DNA of 64,000 bases from the NCBI GenBank assembly GCA_022826045.1, contig JAJDVQ010000058.1, forward strand, positions 37,032 to 101,031, in the 5' to 3' direction. Each line of letters opens with the position of its first letter. Within the stretch, counting starts at the first letter, position 1. Both the position numbers and the translations under genes were made by a program. Origin of the DNA: Acidimicrobiia bacterium (GTDB lineage Bacteria > Actinomycetota > Acidimicrobiia > Acidimicrobiales > Poriferisodalaceae). Below the pieces are notes generated by a model. That model was not told where the DNA came from. It ran no database searches and was given only the letters and a program-made list of their open reading frames with translations. This document shows positions 26,072-34,464 of this stretch, one piece after another.

Positions 26072-27283
26072 TCAGTCGAGCAGGAGCACGTCGACCTTGT
26101 CCCCGGCGCGAACTCCGGTGCCGTCGGGCACGACCGCCAAGGCATTCGACTTCGCCATGGCCCACAGCATGTGCGAGCCCTGGCCTCCGGCTGAGCGCAC
26201 CTCGATCCGGCCGCCCAGCGGCGTGGCGAGCACCCGCATGAAGTGCGTCTTGCCGTCAGGGCGCCTGGGCAGGTCTTCGGCGGCGAACGCCAGATCTGTG
26301 GGCCGGATCGGCTGCGGGTGACCCATCATCGAGCGCAGGCCGGGCCGGGCAAACAGCTCGAAGGACACCATCGAAGACACCGGGTTGCCGGGAAGTCCGA
26401 ACACCGGAACGTCGCCCACCGTGCCGAACGCCAGCGGCTTGGCCGGCTTGATGGCTACCTGCATCCACCGCATGTCGCCGATGCGGTCGAGCACCGCTTT
26501 CACGTAGTCGAAGTCGCCCATGCTGACGCCGCCGGAAGTGACGATGGCATCGCATGTCTCCACGCCCGTCCGCAGGGCAGCCTCGATCTCGGCAGGATCG
26601 TCGGGGGCGAGACCCAGATCGACTGGAGTCACATCGGCCCGCTGCGCCAATGCCAGCAAGGTCCGTCGATTGGAATCGCGGATCTGGCCCGGGCGCAGGG
26701 GGCTTCCGTCGTCGACCAGTTCGTCGCCGGTGGACAGCACACCGACGCGTGGCCGCCCGAACACCTCCACCTCGGTCATGCCGAGGCTGCACAGCACACC
26801 GAGGTGACCGGCGGTGAGTTCCGTTCCGGCAGGGAACACAGGCTCACCTGCATGCAGATCGTCGCCGATGGGCCGGACGTGATTGTCCGCAGGGACGCTG
26901 ATCTCGACCCGCACGATCTCCGAGTCGGCCGACGGCTCGGAGATGATCGCCGTGCGCTCCACCATGACGACAGCGTCGGCACCCGGCGGAATTGTCGCGC
27001 CTGTCATGATGCGGCTGGCTTCGCCGGGACCGACGGCGACCTGCGGCGCGTGGCCCGCCGGAATCGTCTCGACGACGCGCAGCTCGCACGGGGCATCCGC
27101 CACATCGGCCGACCGCACGGCGAAGCCGTCCATGGCCGTGTTCGCGAATTGGGGGATGCTCTCGGACGCGATGATCTCGCTGAAAGTCACCAGGCCCAGC
27201 GCGTCCGCAACCGGCACACGCTCCGGCTTGCGAACAGGGCACCGATCCAAGACATAGGAACGCGCGGTCTCGAGTGGCAGCAC
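26072..27283 (-). CDS. glp: MoeA/Glp-family molybdopterin molybdotransferase
   Basis: A gephyrin/MoeA-family protein of about 403 residues with the order MoeA N-terminal (AMDGFAVR, ASRIMTGATIPPGADAVV), MoCF-binding (VGVLSTGDELV, TSGGVSMGDFDYV, LPGNPVSS) and MoeA C-terminal domains. Next to moaA and moaC it could insert molybdate. In actinobacteria a MoeA-like paralogue, Glp, next to a uridylyltransferase gene, works with the membrane protein GlpR at the divisome; this neighbourhood fits that. A TACATT hexamer stands 7 nt before GTG 27283 and could give a leaderless transcript; TTG 27292 is the alternative start. Confidence 0.85.
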   Translation of the reverse strand: MLPLETARSYVLDRCPVRKPERVPVADALGLVTFSEIIASESIPQFANTAMDGFAVRSADVADAPCELRVVETIPAGHAPQVAVGPGEASRIMTGATIPPGADAVVMVERTAIISEPSADSEIVRVEISVPADNHVRPIGDDLHAGEPVFPAGTELTAGHLGVLCSLGMTEVEVFGRPRVGVLSTGDELVDDGSPLRPGQIRDSNRRTLLALAQRADVTPVDLGLAPDDPAEIEAALRTGVETCDAIVTSGGVSMGDFDYVKAVLDRIGDMRWMQVAIKPAKPLAFGTVGDVPVFGLPGNPVSSMVSFELFARPGLRSMMGHPQPIRPTDLAFAAEDLPRRPDGKTHFMRVLATPLGGRIEVRSAGGQGSHMLWAMAKSNALAVVPDGTGVRAGDKVDVLLLD

Positions 27284-27307
27284 AGGGCGCAATGTATCTG
27301 CGGGGCC

Positions 27308-28471
27308 CTACCCGCCGGGGGGGATCCCCCTGGCCGCGAGGATGCGGGCGATCTCTGGGCGGCGCGCTTCGAGCTCCTGAGGGTCCTTGACAGGCTGGAA
27401 GCGCCCGTCAGTCCCATCGCGATCGACCAGCAGCATCGTGGTGTCCACACAGGCCGACAATTCGCCGATCAAGCGCTCGAACTGCACAACCTCGGTGCCG
27501 TCGGCAACCTTGCGCACCTCGAACCAGGTGAGCGGCCAGTCCGCCTCGAACACCTCCACATCGGCGATCAGGGAGTTGGTGTTGGTCACACCGGTCGCCA
27601 GCGGATCGACGCCCGGCGGCAAGCGGAAGGCCTCGACGATCTGCAGCCGACCGTCCACCCGCCACGGCGCACCGCCGAGCGCATGGCCGGGGACGACCTC
27701 GCAGGTGAGCGGACGCTGTGAGGCCAGGTGCGCTCCGACGACCGCAGGGTCGAGCGTGGCTGCGGCGTTGTCGACGTTGGTCACGAACAGGTGCCGCCCC
27801 CCGCTGCGGGCGAACTGCTGCAGCACCCCGCTGCGGCGCATCGCCCACGGCGCGTCGCCGTGGCCCGGGGCGTGCAGCGACACCAGGCCGTGACGGTCAC
27901 GAAACAGCCCGCCATCGGTCGAGAGCCTCATGGAGATGCCCTGCGGCGCGATGGCGACGGGCACGCGCGCATCTTCGCCTCCCGATGCAGCCCAGCGACG
28001 CAACGCGCCGTCGGACTGGAAGCTGCTCATGAGCACCAGCGGGATCGTGCAATCCAATTCGCCCGCGAGCTGCTGCAGGTCAGCGATCTTGACGTCGGCG
28101 AAGGTCAGCGGCCCGATGACCTCGGCCAACGCCTTGACGCCTCCCCCGAAGCGGGTGGCCATGCCTCCGGCGAGCAGCAGCACGCCAACGTGGCCAGCGG
28201 CAATCGCCTCGCGGCCAGCGAGGTCGAGTCGCTGGCGCTCGGGCGAACCGGTCGGCGGCAACCGCACGAGATCACCGTCGCGCGGCGGCTCGATGCGGCC
28301 CCGAACCCAGTTCGTCTCGACCGTGGCGCCTGAGCCGGCTCGGACGGACCCGTCGATGAGCTCGGCGCGCAGCCGGTCGAACACGTCGGGATCGAAGCCG
28401 TGCTCGCTGAGCAGCCGGGCCGTGCGGGCGTCGACGCCATAGCGCTCCCCGAGTGCTTCAGCGTCGTGCAC
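27308..28471 (-). CDS. UDPGP-type UTP-glucose-1-phosphate uridylyltransferase family protein
   Basis: A nucleotidyltransferase of 387 residues resembling the UDPGP (eukaryote-type) family rather than bacterial GalU. The nucleotide loop is VLLLAGGMATRFGGGVKA (about residue 96), followed by LVLMSSFQSD, the VTNVDNAAATLDP metal region (about 231) and NTNSLIAD near 300. It would make UDP-glucose or a related UDP-sugar from the product of a phosphohexomutase. In many actinobacteria galU lies beside glp; here an unrelated-type enzyme may hold that place. It diverges from fmdB across 166 bp. Confidence 0.75.
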   Translation of the reverse strand: MHDAEALGERYGVDARTARLLSEHGFDPDVFDRLRAELIDGSVRAGSGATVETNWVRGRIEPPRDGDLVRLPPTGSPERQRLDLAGREAIAAGHVGVLLLAGGMATRFGGGVKALAEVIGPLTFADVKIADLQQLAGELDCTIPLVLMSSFQSDGALRRWAASGGEDARVPVAIAPQGISMRLSTDGGLFRDRHGLVSLHAPGHGDAPWAMRRSGVLQQFARSGGRHLFVTNVDNAAATLDPAVVGAHLASQRPLTCEVVPGHALGGAPWRVDGRLQIVEAFRLPPGVDPLATGVTNTNSLIADVEVFEADWPLTWFEVRKVADGTEVVQFERLIGELSACVDTTMLLVDRDGTDGRFQPVKDPQELEARRPEIARILAARGIPPGG

Positions 28472-28637
28472 GGCGACTCAAGCTAGCCCGGCCGGTGAGC
28501 CCGGTGCCGGCGGAATCGCGCACGAGGACAGGCTCGCCAGGGAATGCGTCGCTACACTGCCCGACCGTCCGGCGCTCGTCGGCCCTTTCGGGGACAGCGG
28601 CACCGGATGCCTGGCTGGACGCCGCAACGGAGACCTC

Positions 28638-28985
28638 ATGCCGATCTATCAGTATCGCTGCACCGACTGTGGTCAGACCTTCGAGCGCCAGCAGAGCTTC
28701 AGCGATGATCCGATCACGGTGTGCCCGCTGCCGGCTGACGGCGCCGCGCTGAACGGCTCGGCGCCGGAGTGCGGCGGCGAGGTCCGCAAGGTGTTCTCCA
28801 GCGTCGGCATCAGCTTCAAAGGCAGCGGTTTCTACCGCAACGACAGCAGATCCGAGAGCCGTGCGAAGTCGACGACTTCTGTCGGCGACTCATCCAGCAC
28901 AAGCAACGAAACCCGAACCAAGGATTCGGCCCCGTCGGAAGGCAAGGAAAGCTCTTCCGTCGAGGCCGCCTCGGCGTCAGGCTGA
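28638..28985 (+). CDS. FmdB-family zinc ribbon protein
   Basis: A 115-residue protein beginning MPIYQYRCTDCGQTFERQQS, the FmdB regulatory zinc-ribbon signature. Zinc ligands are CTDC and the later cysteines in VCPLP and ECGG. The core ends near residue 72 (GISFKGSGFYRND), and the remainder is a Ser/Glu/Thr-rich disordered tail. The exact role is unsettled although the family is widely conserved in actinobacteria, often near the same CpaB-like gene found here. ATG 28638. Confidence 0.88.
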   Translation: MPIYQYRCTDCGQTFERQQSFSDDPITVCPLPADGAALNGSAPECGGEVRKVFSSVGISFKGSGFYRNDSRSESRAKSTTSVGDSSSTSNETRTKDSAPSEGKESSSVEAASASG

Positions 28986-29007
28986 CGCCCGCCGCATCGA
29001 AACAACC

Positions 29008-29067
29008 CCGCAGCGGTACAGCCGCTGCGGTGATCGAGACAACCCCGCAGCGGCACAGCCGCTGCGG
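29008..29067. repeat. Two tandem hairpin (REP-like) units, 37-bp period
   Basis: Each unit is a perfect 9-bp hairpin, CCGCAGCGG ... CCGCTGCGG with a 5-nt loop (29008-29030 and 29045-29067). The units repeat every 37 bp between fmdB and the CpaB-like gene. They could stop or stabilise the fmdB transcript; no T-run follows. Confidence 0.85.
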
Positions 29068-29088
29068 TGATGTGCGACGGAGGCATCC

Positions 29089-29712
29089 ATGACGCTCCTG
29101 TCACAGCTCGGCGATCTCTGGCAGCGCCGACCCAATCTCGTGCACTGGACCGCGGTCGGCACCATTGCGCTCGTCGCGCTGGTGCTCGTGGCCGGAACGC
29201 AAGGGCGGGCGCGCTCGGCTGCCGCAGCATGGGGCGCTCCCGTGCGGGTGCTGGCGGCAAGCTCCCCGCTGGCAATCGGGAACTCGGTGGAAGGCAACGT
29301 CGACCTGGTCGAGGTCCCGGCCCACCTGGTCCCTGCCGGGGCGCTCACCAGCACGCTCGACGTGGGCGATGTCACCCGCAGCGTGCCCCGCGGCGGCCTG
29401 CTGACCGAGCTCGACATCGATCCCACATCCGGCGTGGCGCCCGGGCGTCGCGGCATCGGCATCGGCGTCGGCCCCCACGCCCCCGAGGTGCGGCCCGGAA
29501 CCGCAGTCGAGCTGATGCTGTTCGCCGACATCGATCCGTTCAGTCCCGCCGACGCCGACGTCAGCGCAGATCGCGTCCAGGCCTATGTCCTCGCTTCGGA
29601 GGCAGACCGATGGCTGGTCGAGGTCGATCCCGCGGATCTCGAGTCAGTCGCTCGAGCGAGCGCAACGGGAGTGATCGTCCCTGTCGTGCTCAGCAGCGAC
29701 GCGGACAGGTGA
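29089..29712 (+). CDS. CpaB/RcpC-like SAF-domain membrane protein
   Basis: A 207-residue protein with an N-terminal membrane helix (about 20-38, WTAVGTIALVALVLVAG), an SAF-like domain (APVRVLAASSPLAIGNSVEG, VPRGGLLTELDI), then a beta-rich tail (GIGIGVGPHAPEVRPGTAVE) as in Flp-pilus assembly proteins CpaB/RcpC. No other pilus genes are in the window, so it may be a stand-alone member of the group, which is frequent next to fmdB in actinobacteria (from memory). It ends 93 bp before the convergent uppP stop. Confidence 0.75.
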   Translation: MTLLSQLGDLWQRRPNLVHWTAVGTIALVALVLVAGTQGRARSAAAAWGAPVRVLAASSPLAIGNSVEGNVDLVEVPAHLVPAGALTSTLDVGDVTRSVPRGGLLTELDIDPTSGVAPGRRGIGIGVGPHAPEVRPGTAVELMLFADIDPFSPADADVSADRVQAYVLASEADRWLVEVDPADLESVARASATGVIVPVVLSSDADR

Positions 29713-29739
29713 GCCTTCTGGTTGTCGCACCTGTCGTTT

Positions 29740-29805
29740 CCCGCTCTTGTTCGCTGTCGCTCACGGGCCGCTCGGGCCACGGCTTCGCCTGTCGGCTCAG
29801 CCTCT
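29740..29805. repeat. Dispersed intergenic repeat, copy 1
   Basis: A 66-bp block almost identical to 47606-47670 and partly similar to 44293-44330. In all three places it lies directly after the stop codon of a minus-strand gene, here uppP, in the same orientation. It may act as a transcript end or a mobile REP-like element. Confidence 0.85.
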
Positions 29806-30683
29806 CAGCGCAAGCCGCTGAGCACGACCACAGCGACCGCGACCGCCAGCACCACCCGGTAGCCGAAGAACAGCGCGAACGGCGAGCGCCGGGTGCGCTG
29901 GCCCATCCGATCCAGCAGCTGCACCATCGCAGCGACGCCGGCCCACGACGACGCGACGGCCGTCACGGCGCCGATGACGATCAGCTGCACGTGCACCGCA
30001 GCAGGAGCGGCCTGTGCCAGCGTGCCCGCGCGGTAGAGGCCCGCCCCGGCGATCACCGGCAAGCTCATGAGGAACGCCAACCGTGCTGCCGCTGCGCGGT
30101 CGAAGCCCAGCCATCGTCCTGCTGTGATCGTCACACCCGAGCGGCTCACGCCGGGCAGCAACGCCATCGCCTGCGCGAGACCCATGGCGGCGGCGTCCCG
30201 CAGCCCGTACGTGTCGCGCTCACGCTCAAGCCCCCGCCGGGCGGCCGTCACGTCGGACCGCCACAGCAACCAGCCGAACGCGGCCAGCAATGCTGCGATC
30301 AGCAGCGGCTCTTCCGCCAGGTCGAGCACGACGTCTTCCAGTGCCAGGCCCACCAGCGCTGCGGGGATCGCCGATATGGCGAGACCGACGGCGACCACGG
30401 TATGGGGGGAGGGGTTGCCCCGGATGCCGCGCCACAGCGCGATCGCATAGCGGGCGATGTCAGCGCGCAGGTACAGGGCCGCTCCGGCGAGCGTGCCGAC
30501 GTGCAGCGCCACGTCGAATGAGTTCTCCAGCTCGTTGTCGCCATCGAAGAGGTCCCAGCCGGCCAGCCAAGGCACCAGCTCGAGGTGGGCGCTGGAGGAC
30601 ACCGGGAAGAACTCGGTCAGCCCCTGCAGCAGGCCGAGCACGATCGCGGCCCCCACGTCCGCGACGCCGGCGACATCACCCAA
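29805..30683 (-). CDS. uppP: Undecaprenyl-diphosphatase UppP (BacA)
   Basis: An integral membrane phosphatase that recycles undecaprenyl diphosphate for peptidoglycan and wall-polymer synthesis. Catalytic motifs are LQGLTEFFPVSSSAHL (residues 18-33) and PGVSRSGVTITAG (about 175-187). About eight hydrophobic spans and 292 residues fit the family. It is the last gene of the leftward run tldD-tldE-PHP-uppP, 11 nt after the PHP stop. Dispersed repeat copy 1 follows its stop. Confidence 0.96.
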   Translation of the reverse strand: MGDVAGVADVGAAIVLGLLQGLTEFFPVSSSAHLELVPWLAGWDLFDGDNELENSFDVALHVGTLAGAALYLRADIARYAIALWRGIRGNPSPHTVVAVGLAISAIPAALVGLALEDVVLDLAEEPLLIAALLAAFGWLLWRSDVTAARRGLERERDTYGLRDAAAMGLAQAMALLPGVSRSGVTITAGRWLGFDRAAAARLAFLMSLPVIAGAGLYRAGTLAQAAPAAVHVQLIVIGAVTAVASSWAGVAAMVQLLDRMGQRTRRSPFALFFGYRVVLAVAVAVVVLSGLR

Positions 30684-30694
30684 CGCAGCAGCCC

Positions 30695-31420
30695 CTAGTC
30701 GTCGCTCCCCACCGATGGGATGATGCGCGGTCTCCAGCGACGGGGCGGGTCGTAGTGGTGGCCGACCGCCCAGCCCTGGCGCATCGACGCCAGGAAGCCG
30801 GCCGGATCGTTGTCGTCGAAATCCGGCATCTCCAAGTATGCGCCCCCGAGCGCTTCTGCCACGTGAGCGTCGCTGCCGGCGCCCGGCGCCAAACTGTGCT
30901 CATTGGCATAGCGAGATGCTCGCGAGTTGAGGCTGCCGAGGCTCGTCTTGGAGTTCAGCACCTCCATGCCGTCGACGAGGCCTTCGGCGACGAGCTCATC
31001 GAGCACGTCGTGACGGAGGTTGTTGCGGAGCGGGTCGAACGGGTGCGGGATGTAGACAAGCCCGCCCTGCGACTTGATCGCCTGCGCTGCCGCCACGGGT
31101 GCCAGTCCCTGCGGCACCCGCTCGGTCAGGAACAGGCCGATGATCTCCCCGGCATGGGTCTTCATCTCCTCTCCCACCACGACGCGGGCATCCAGCTCGC
31201 CTTGCAGCTGCTGCGCGCCCCGCACGGCGTTGTGGTCGGTGATGCACACGATGTCGATGCCGCTCTCCGCGAGGCACTCGGCAAACTCCTCCGGCGTCGT
31301 CGTCGAGTCCCCCGACCACATGGTGTGGGTGTGGAAGTCCACGCGCACCCAGCCCGCGGGGCAGTCGTCCGCCAGGTGCGGGTGCCGTTCGACGGCTGCT
31401 GGGGCGGGCGGTCGAGGCAC
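30695..31420 (-). CDS. PHP-domain phosphoesterase
   Basis: A 241-residue metal-dependent phosphoesterase of the PHP superfamily. Motifs in order: VDFHTHTMWSGD (residue 27), CITDHNAVRGA, the EEMKT block, IPHPFDPLRN and PGAGSDAHVAEALGG. Relatives hydrolyse nucleoside 3',5'-bisphosphates or sugar phosphates; the substrate here is unknown. The start is GTG 31420, 3 nt after the tldE stop, so it is translated with tldD/tldE. Confidence 0.9.
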   Translation of the reverse strand: MPRPPAPAAVERHPHLADDCPAGWVRVDFHTHTMWSGDSTTTPEEFAECLAESGIDIVCITDHNAVRGAQQLQGELDARVVVGEEMKTHAGEIIGLFLTERVPQGLAPVAAAQAIKSQGGLVYIPHPFDPLRNNLRHDVLDELVAEGLVDGMEVLNSKTSLGSLNSRASRYANEHSLAPGAGSDAHVAEALGGAYLEMPDFDDNDPAGFLASMRQGWAVGHHYDPPRRWRPRIIPSVGSDD

Positions 31421-31423
31421 AGC

Positions 31424-32794
31424 TCACACCCCCGACAGTGCGACGTCGGCGACGACCAGCGGCGGCATCGACAGGCCTCCCGCAAGCGGCTCGGCGGTCG
31501 CCCCGATGCCGCAGATCCCCAGCAGCATCCGCTGGAGCGTGGACGCGATCGTGGCCTCCCTGAAGGGCTCCGCCAACTCGCCGCCGGCGATGCGGTGGCC
31601 CCACGCGCCGACCGAGAAGTCGCCGCTGGTGGGATTGACCCCGCTGTGCAGACCGCTGACGCCCCGCACCAGCACCCCATCGGAGATGGACGCGTGGAGC
31701 TTGTCGTTGGCGATGTCGCCGGTTGCCACGACGGGCGCGTGGATGCCGACTCCGGGAACGGATCGGGTGCCTCGGACAGCCGAGCCGGTGGAGGCCGTGT
31801 CTGATCGGCGGGCGGTGTACGCGTTGTGCAGGAAACCGTCGAGCACGCCGGCGGAGATCAGCGTGTTGCGGCGGGCCGCCAGCCCTTCCCCGTCGAAGTT
31901 CGTGGCGCCCAACGTCGCGGGGTCGGTCGGGTCGTCGACCAGGTTCAATCGCTCGTCGGCGATCTGAGAGCCCACGCGGTCGGCGAACGGCGAGCGCCCC
32001 TTGAGCACGCTGTCCGCTGCGAGCACGCTCGCGACCACGCCGATGAAAGCGGCTGCGACCGAGGGGGCGAGCACGACCGTCAGGTGTTCGCTGGGCGGCT
32101 TGGTCGCTCCCAGCTGTCCGGTGGCCGACTCGGTCGACTCCGTGACGACTCGTTCGACGTCGAGCTCGTCGGGCCGTCGAGCGGCATCGCCGGCGTAGCC
32201 GATCTGGGTCTCGTCGCCGTCGGCGGCGAGCGGCTGGGCGCCGATCGAGCAGCTTCCCGTCGAGGTCTGCACGCAGATGCCCGTGCTCGACGCCAGGGCC
32301 GACTGCGACCAGCCGTCGCTCCAAGCTGCGACACGCACACCGGAGATGCGCGGATCGGCTTCCAGGCAGCGACGCTCGAGATCTATCGCCGCGGCGATCT
32401 TGTGCGAATCAGGAACGCTCAGCACCGCCGGGTCGCCGAGATCCAGTCCGGGCGGCTCCACGCCGTCGGGCTCGGCGAGGCGCTGGTGCGGGTCCGACTC
32501 GCCGAACGCAACGTTGCGGCGCGCTGCTTCGAGCGTGTCGGCCACCACGTCGGGATCCAGCGAGCCGGCGGACGCGAATCCCTGGCGACCGTCATCGAGC
32601 ACACGCACGCCGATTGCCGCGGTCACGCCCGAGCGCAGCGATTCCACCTCGCCGTTGTAGGCCCGCACCGTGGTGGAGCGCCCCGTCGAGACGCACACCT
32701 CGACCTGCTCGTTGCCCGCAGCCCGCTCGCACACCTGCTGCGCCAGCCGGGCCAGCTCATCAGGATTCACGCGCTGCCTCGCTCCGCCGCTCAC
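31424..32794 (-). CDS. tldE: TldE/PmbA-type metalloprotease subunit
   Basis: The PmbA/TldE partner of the TldD-TldE protease, known for maturing microcin B17 and breaking down CcdA and other small peptides. The family N-terminus (VEVCVSTGRSTTVRAYNGEVE), the central AAFIGVVASVLAADSVLKGRS and the C-terminal GVNPTSGDFSVGAWG are present. As expected for TldE it lacks the HExxxH motif found in its partner. 456 residues. It lies 6 nt after tldD. Confidence 0.93.
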   Translation of the reverse strand: MSGGARQRVNPDELARLAQQVCERAAGNEQVEVCVSTGRSTTVRAYNGEVESLRSGVTAAIGVRVLDDGRQGFASAGSLDPDVVADTLEAARRNVAFGESDPHQRLAEPDGVEPPGLDLGDPAVLSVPDSHKIAAAIDLERRCLEADPRISGVRVAAWSDGWSQSALASSTGICVQTSTGSCSIGAQPLAADGDETQIGYAGDAARRPDELDVERVVTESTESATGQLGATKPPSEHLTVVLAPSVAAAFIGVVASVLAADSVLKGRSPFADRVGSQIADERLNLVDDPTDPATLGATNFDGEGLAARRNTLISAGVLDGFLHNAYTARRSDTASTGSAVRGTRSVPGVGIHAPVVATGDIANDKLHASISDGVLVRGVSGLHSGVNPTSGDFSVGAWGHRIAGGELAEPFREATIASTLQRMLLGICGIGATAEPLAGGLSMPPLVVADVALSGV

Positions 32795-32800
32795 GCGCCG

Positions 32801-34246
32801 TCACGCGGCGGTGCCCCCGACGGTCAGGGCTCGCACCCGCAGGGTGGGCTGGCCGTCGCCGACGGGGACGCCCTGGCCGTCCTTGCCGCAGGTGCCGGGA
32901 TGGCCCATCGCGAAGTCGTTGCCGATGGCATCGATGTCCACCAGCACCTGGGGGCCGTTGCCGATCAAGTTGCCCTCACGCAGCGGCTCGGTGATCTTGC
33001 CGTCCTCGATGAGGTAGGCCTCAGTCATGCCGAACACGAAGTCGCCGGTGGCCGTGTTCACCTGCCCGCCGCCAAGCTGTGCCACGTACACCCCCCACGG
33101 CGTGTCGGCGATGATGTCGTCGGGTTCGATGTCGCCGTTGGTGACGAAGGTGTTGGTCATGCGGACCATCGGCAGGTGCGTGTAACTCTGGCGGCGGCCG
33201 TTGCCCGACGGGGAGCGCCCGTCGTCCCGGCTCCGCAGCCAGTCCCACATGTAGTCGCTCAGCACGCCGTCAGAGATCAGCACGTTGCGCTGCGTGGGAT
33301 GGCCCTCGTCGTCGATTCTCAGCGCGCCCCACTCGGGTCCCATCGTGCCGTCATCCACCAGCGTCACCCCCTCGGCGGCAACCTGCGAGCCCACCCGGTC
33401 CCGGAATACCGACGCGCCCTTGCGCACCAGGTCGGCTTCGAGCCCGTGCCCGCAGGCCTCGTGAAACAGCACGCCGCCGCCGCCCCGGGCGATCACCACG
33501 GGCGCCTCGCCGCTCGGCGCCGGACGGGCGGCCAGCTTGGTGACAGCGCGCTGTGCCGCACGCTGGGCCAGCTCGGCCGGGTCGCAGTCGTCGAACAGCT
33601 CCCACCCGACCGTGTAGCCCACGGTCTCGCGGCCGGTCTGCAGGCCGCCGTCGCCGCTCGCCACGCAGCTCACCCCCAACAGCGTGCGGACCTGATCGTC
33701 GGCCGCACAGATGCCATGGGAGTTCGCCACCAGGATCCGGCGGCGGCTGTCGGCGTAGCGAGCGGTGACCTGGGTGATCGCTTCGTGGCTGGAGCGCGCA
33801 GCCTCGTCGGCCGCCCGCAGCAACGCCACCTTGCGGTCCGCGCCGACGGCCGTGGGCAGCACCTCGACGCGGAGCTCCGCAGTGCCGGCGCCGCGGAACG
33901 ACTCCATGTCCACCTTCCCGCCCTCCTGCGAGCGGGTCGCCACCGCCGCTGCTGTCCGTGCCGCGTCCGCGAGTCCCTCGGGTGTCATGTCCGACGTGTG
34001 GGCATAGCCCGTCACCTCGCCCGCTGTCACCCGGATCCCGACACCGCGGTCCCGACCCGAGTTCATTTCCTCGACGCGTCCTTCGTCGAACAGCACGCCA
34101 GTCGAGGATCGATCCTCCGCGAACAGCTCGGCCCATTCGCCGCCGGCATGCAGAGCCTCCCGCAGCGTCGCGTCAACAATGTCGAGGTCGACGAGCGGTC
34201 CGGCTGCGGTGCTGTCGGCAGTGATCGTGGGGGTCGTTTGAGTCAT
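32801..34246 (-). CDS. tldD: TldD metalloprotease subunit
   Basis: The zinc-bearing subunit of the TldD/TldE heterodimer, which cleaves unfolded peptides inside a closed chamber. The metal motif HEACGHGLEAD is near residue 264, preceded by GGGGVLF; ADSRRRILVANSHG and the C-terminal PGTCGKDGQGVPVGDG are also family features. 481 residues from ATG 34246. It is the promoter-proximal gene of tldD-tldE-PHP-uppP. The 218 bp to the divergent flippase gene show no further gene. Confidence 0.95.
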   Translation of the reverse strand: MTQTTPTITADSTAAGPLVDLDIVDATLREALHAGGEWAELFAEDRSSTGVLFDEGRVEEMNSGRDRGVGIRVTAGEVTGYAHTSDMTPEGLADAARTAAAVATRSQEGGKVDMESFRGAGTAELRVEVLPTAVGADRKVALLRAADEAARSSHEAITQVTARYADSRRRILVANSHGICAADDQVRTLLGVSCVASGDGGLQTGRETVGYTVGWELFDDCDPAELAQRAAQRAVTKLAARPAPSGEAPVVIARGGGGVLFHEACGHGLEADLVRKGASVFRDRVGSQVAAEGVTLVDDGTMGPEWGALRIDDEGHPTQRNVLISDGVLSDYMWDWLRSRDDGRSPSGNGRRQSYTHLPMVRMTNTFVTNGDIEPDDIIADTPWGVYVAQLGGGQVNTATGDFVFGMTEAYLIEDGKITEPLREGNLIGNGPQVLVDIDAIGNDFAMGHPGTCGKDGQGVPVGDGQPTLRVRALTVGGTAA

Positions 34247-34464
34247 GGAGTGCGCTGTCGTCGTGGGTTCGCCGCAGAGATGTCCGAAGCAAGGGCGAGA
34301 CGCGCGTCAGCGACCCATGTCCCGCAGTGCGGCCACACTATTGTGCGAAGCCACGTGAAACGCTTCGGAACCGATGTGCGTCGCCGTGCCCCCGAGGGCG
34401 GCGCGCTGGGCGAGCGCTGTGCAGGGCAGCCTGAGCGTGACTCCCGATCGGCAGGCTGACGGCG

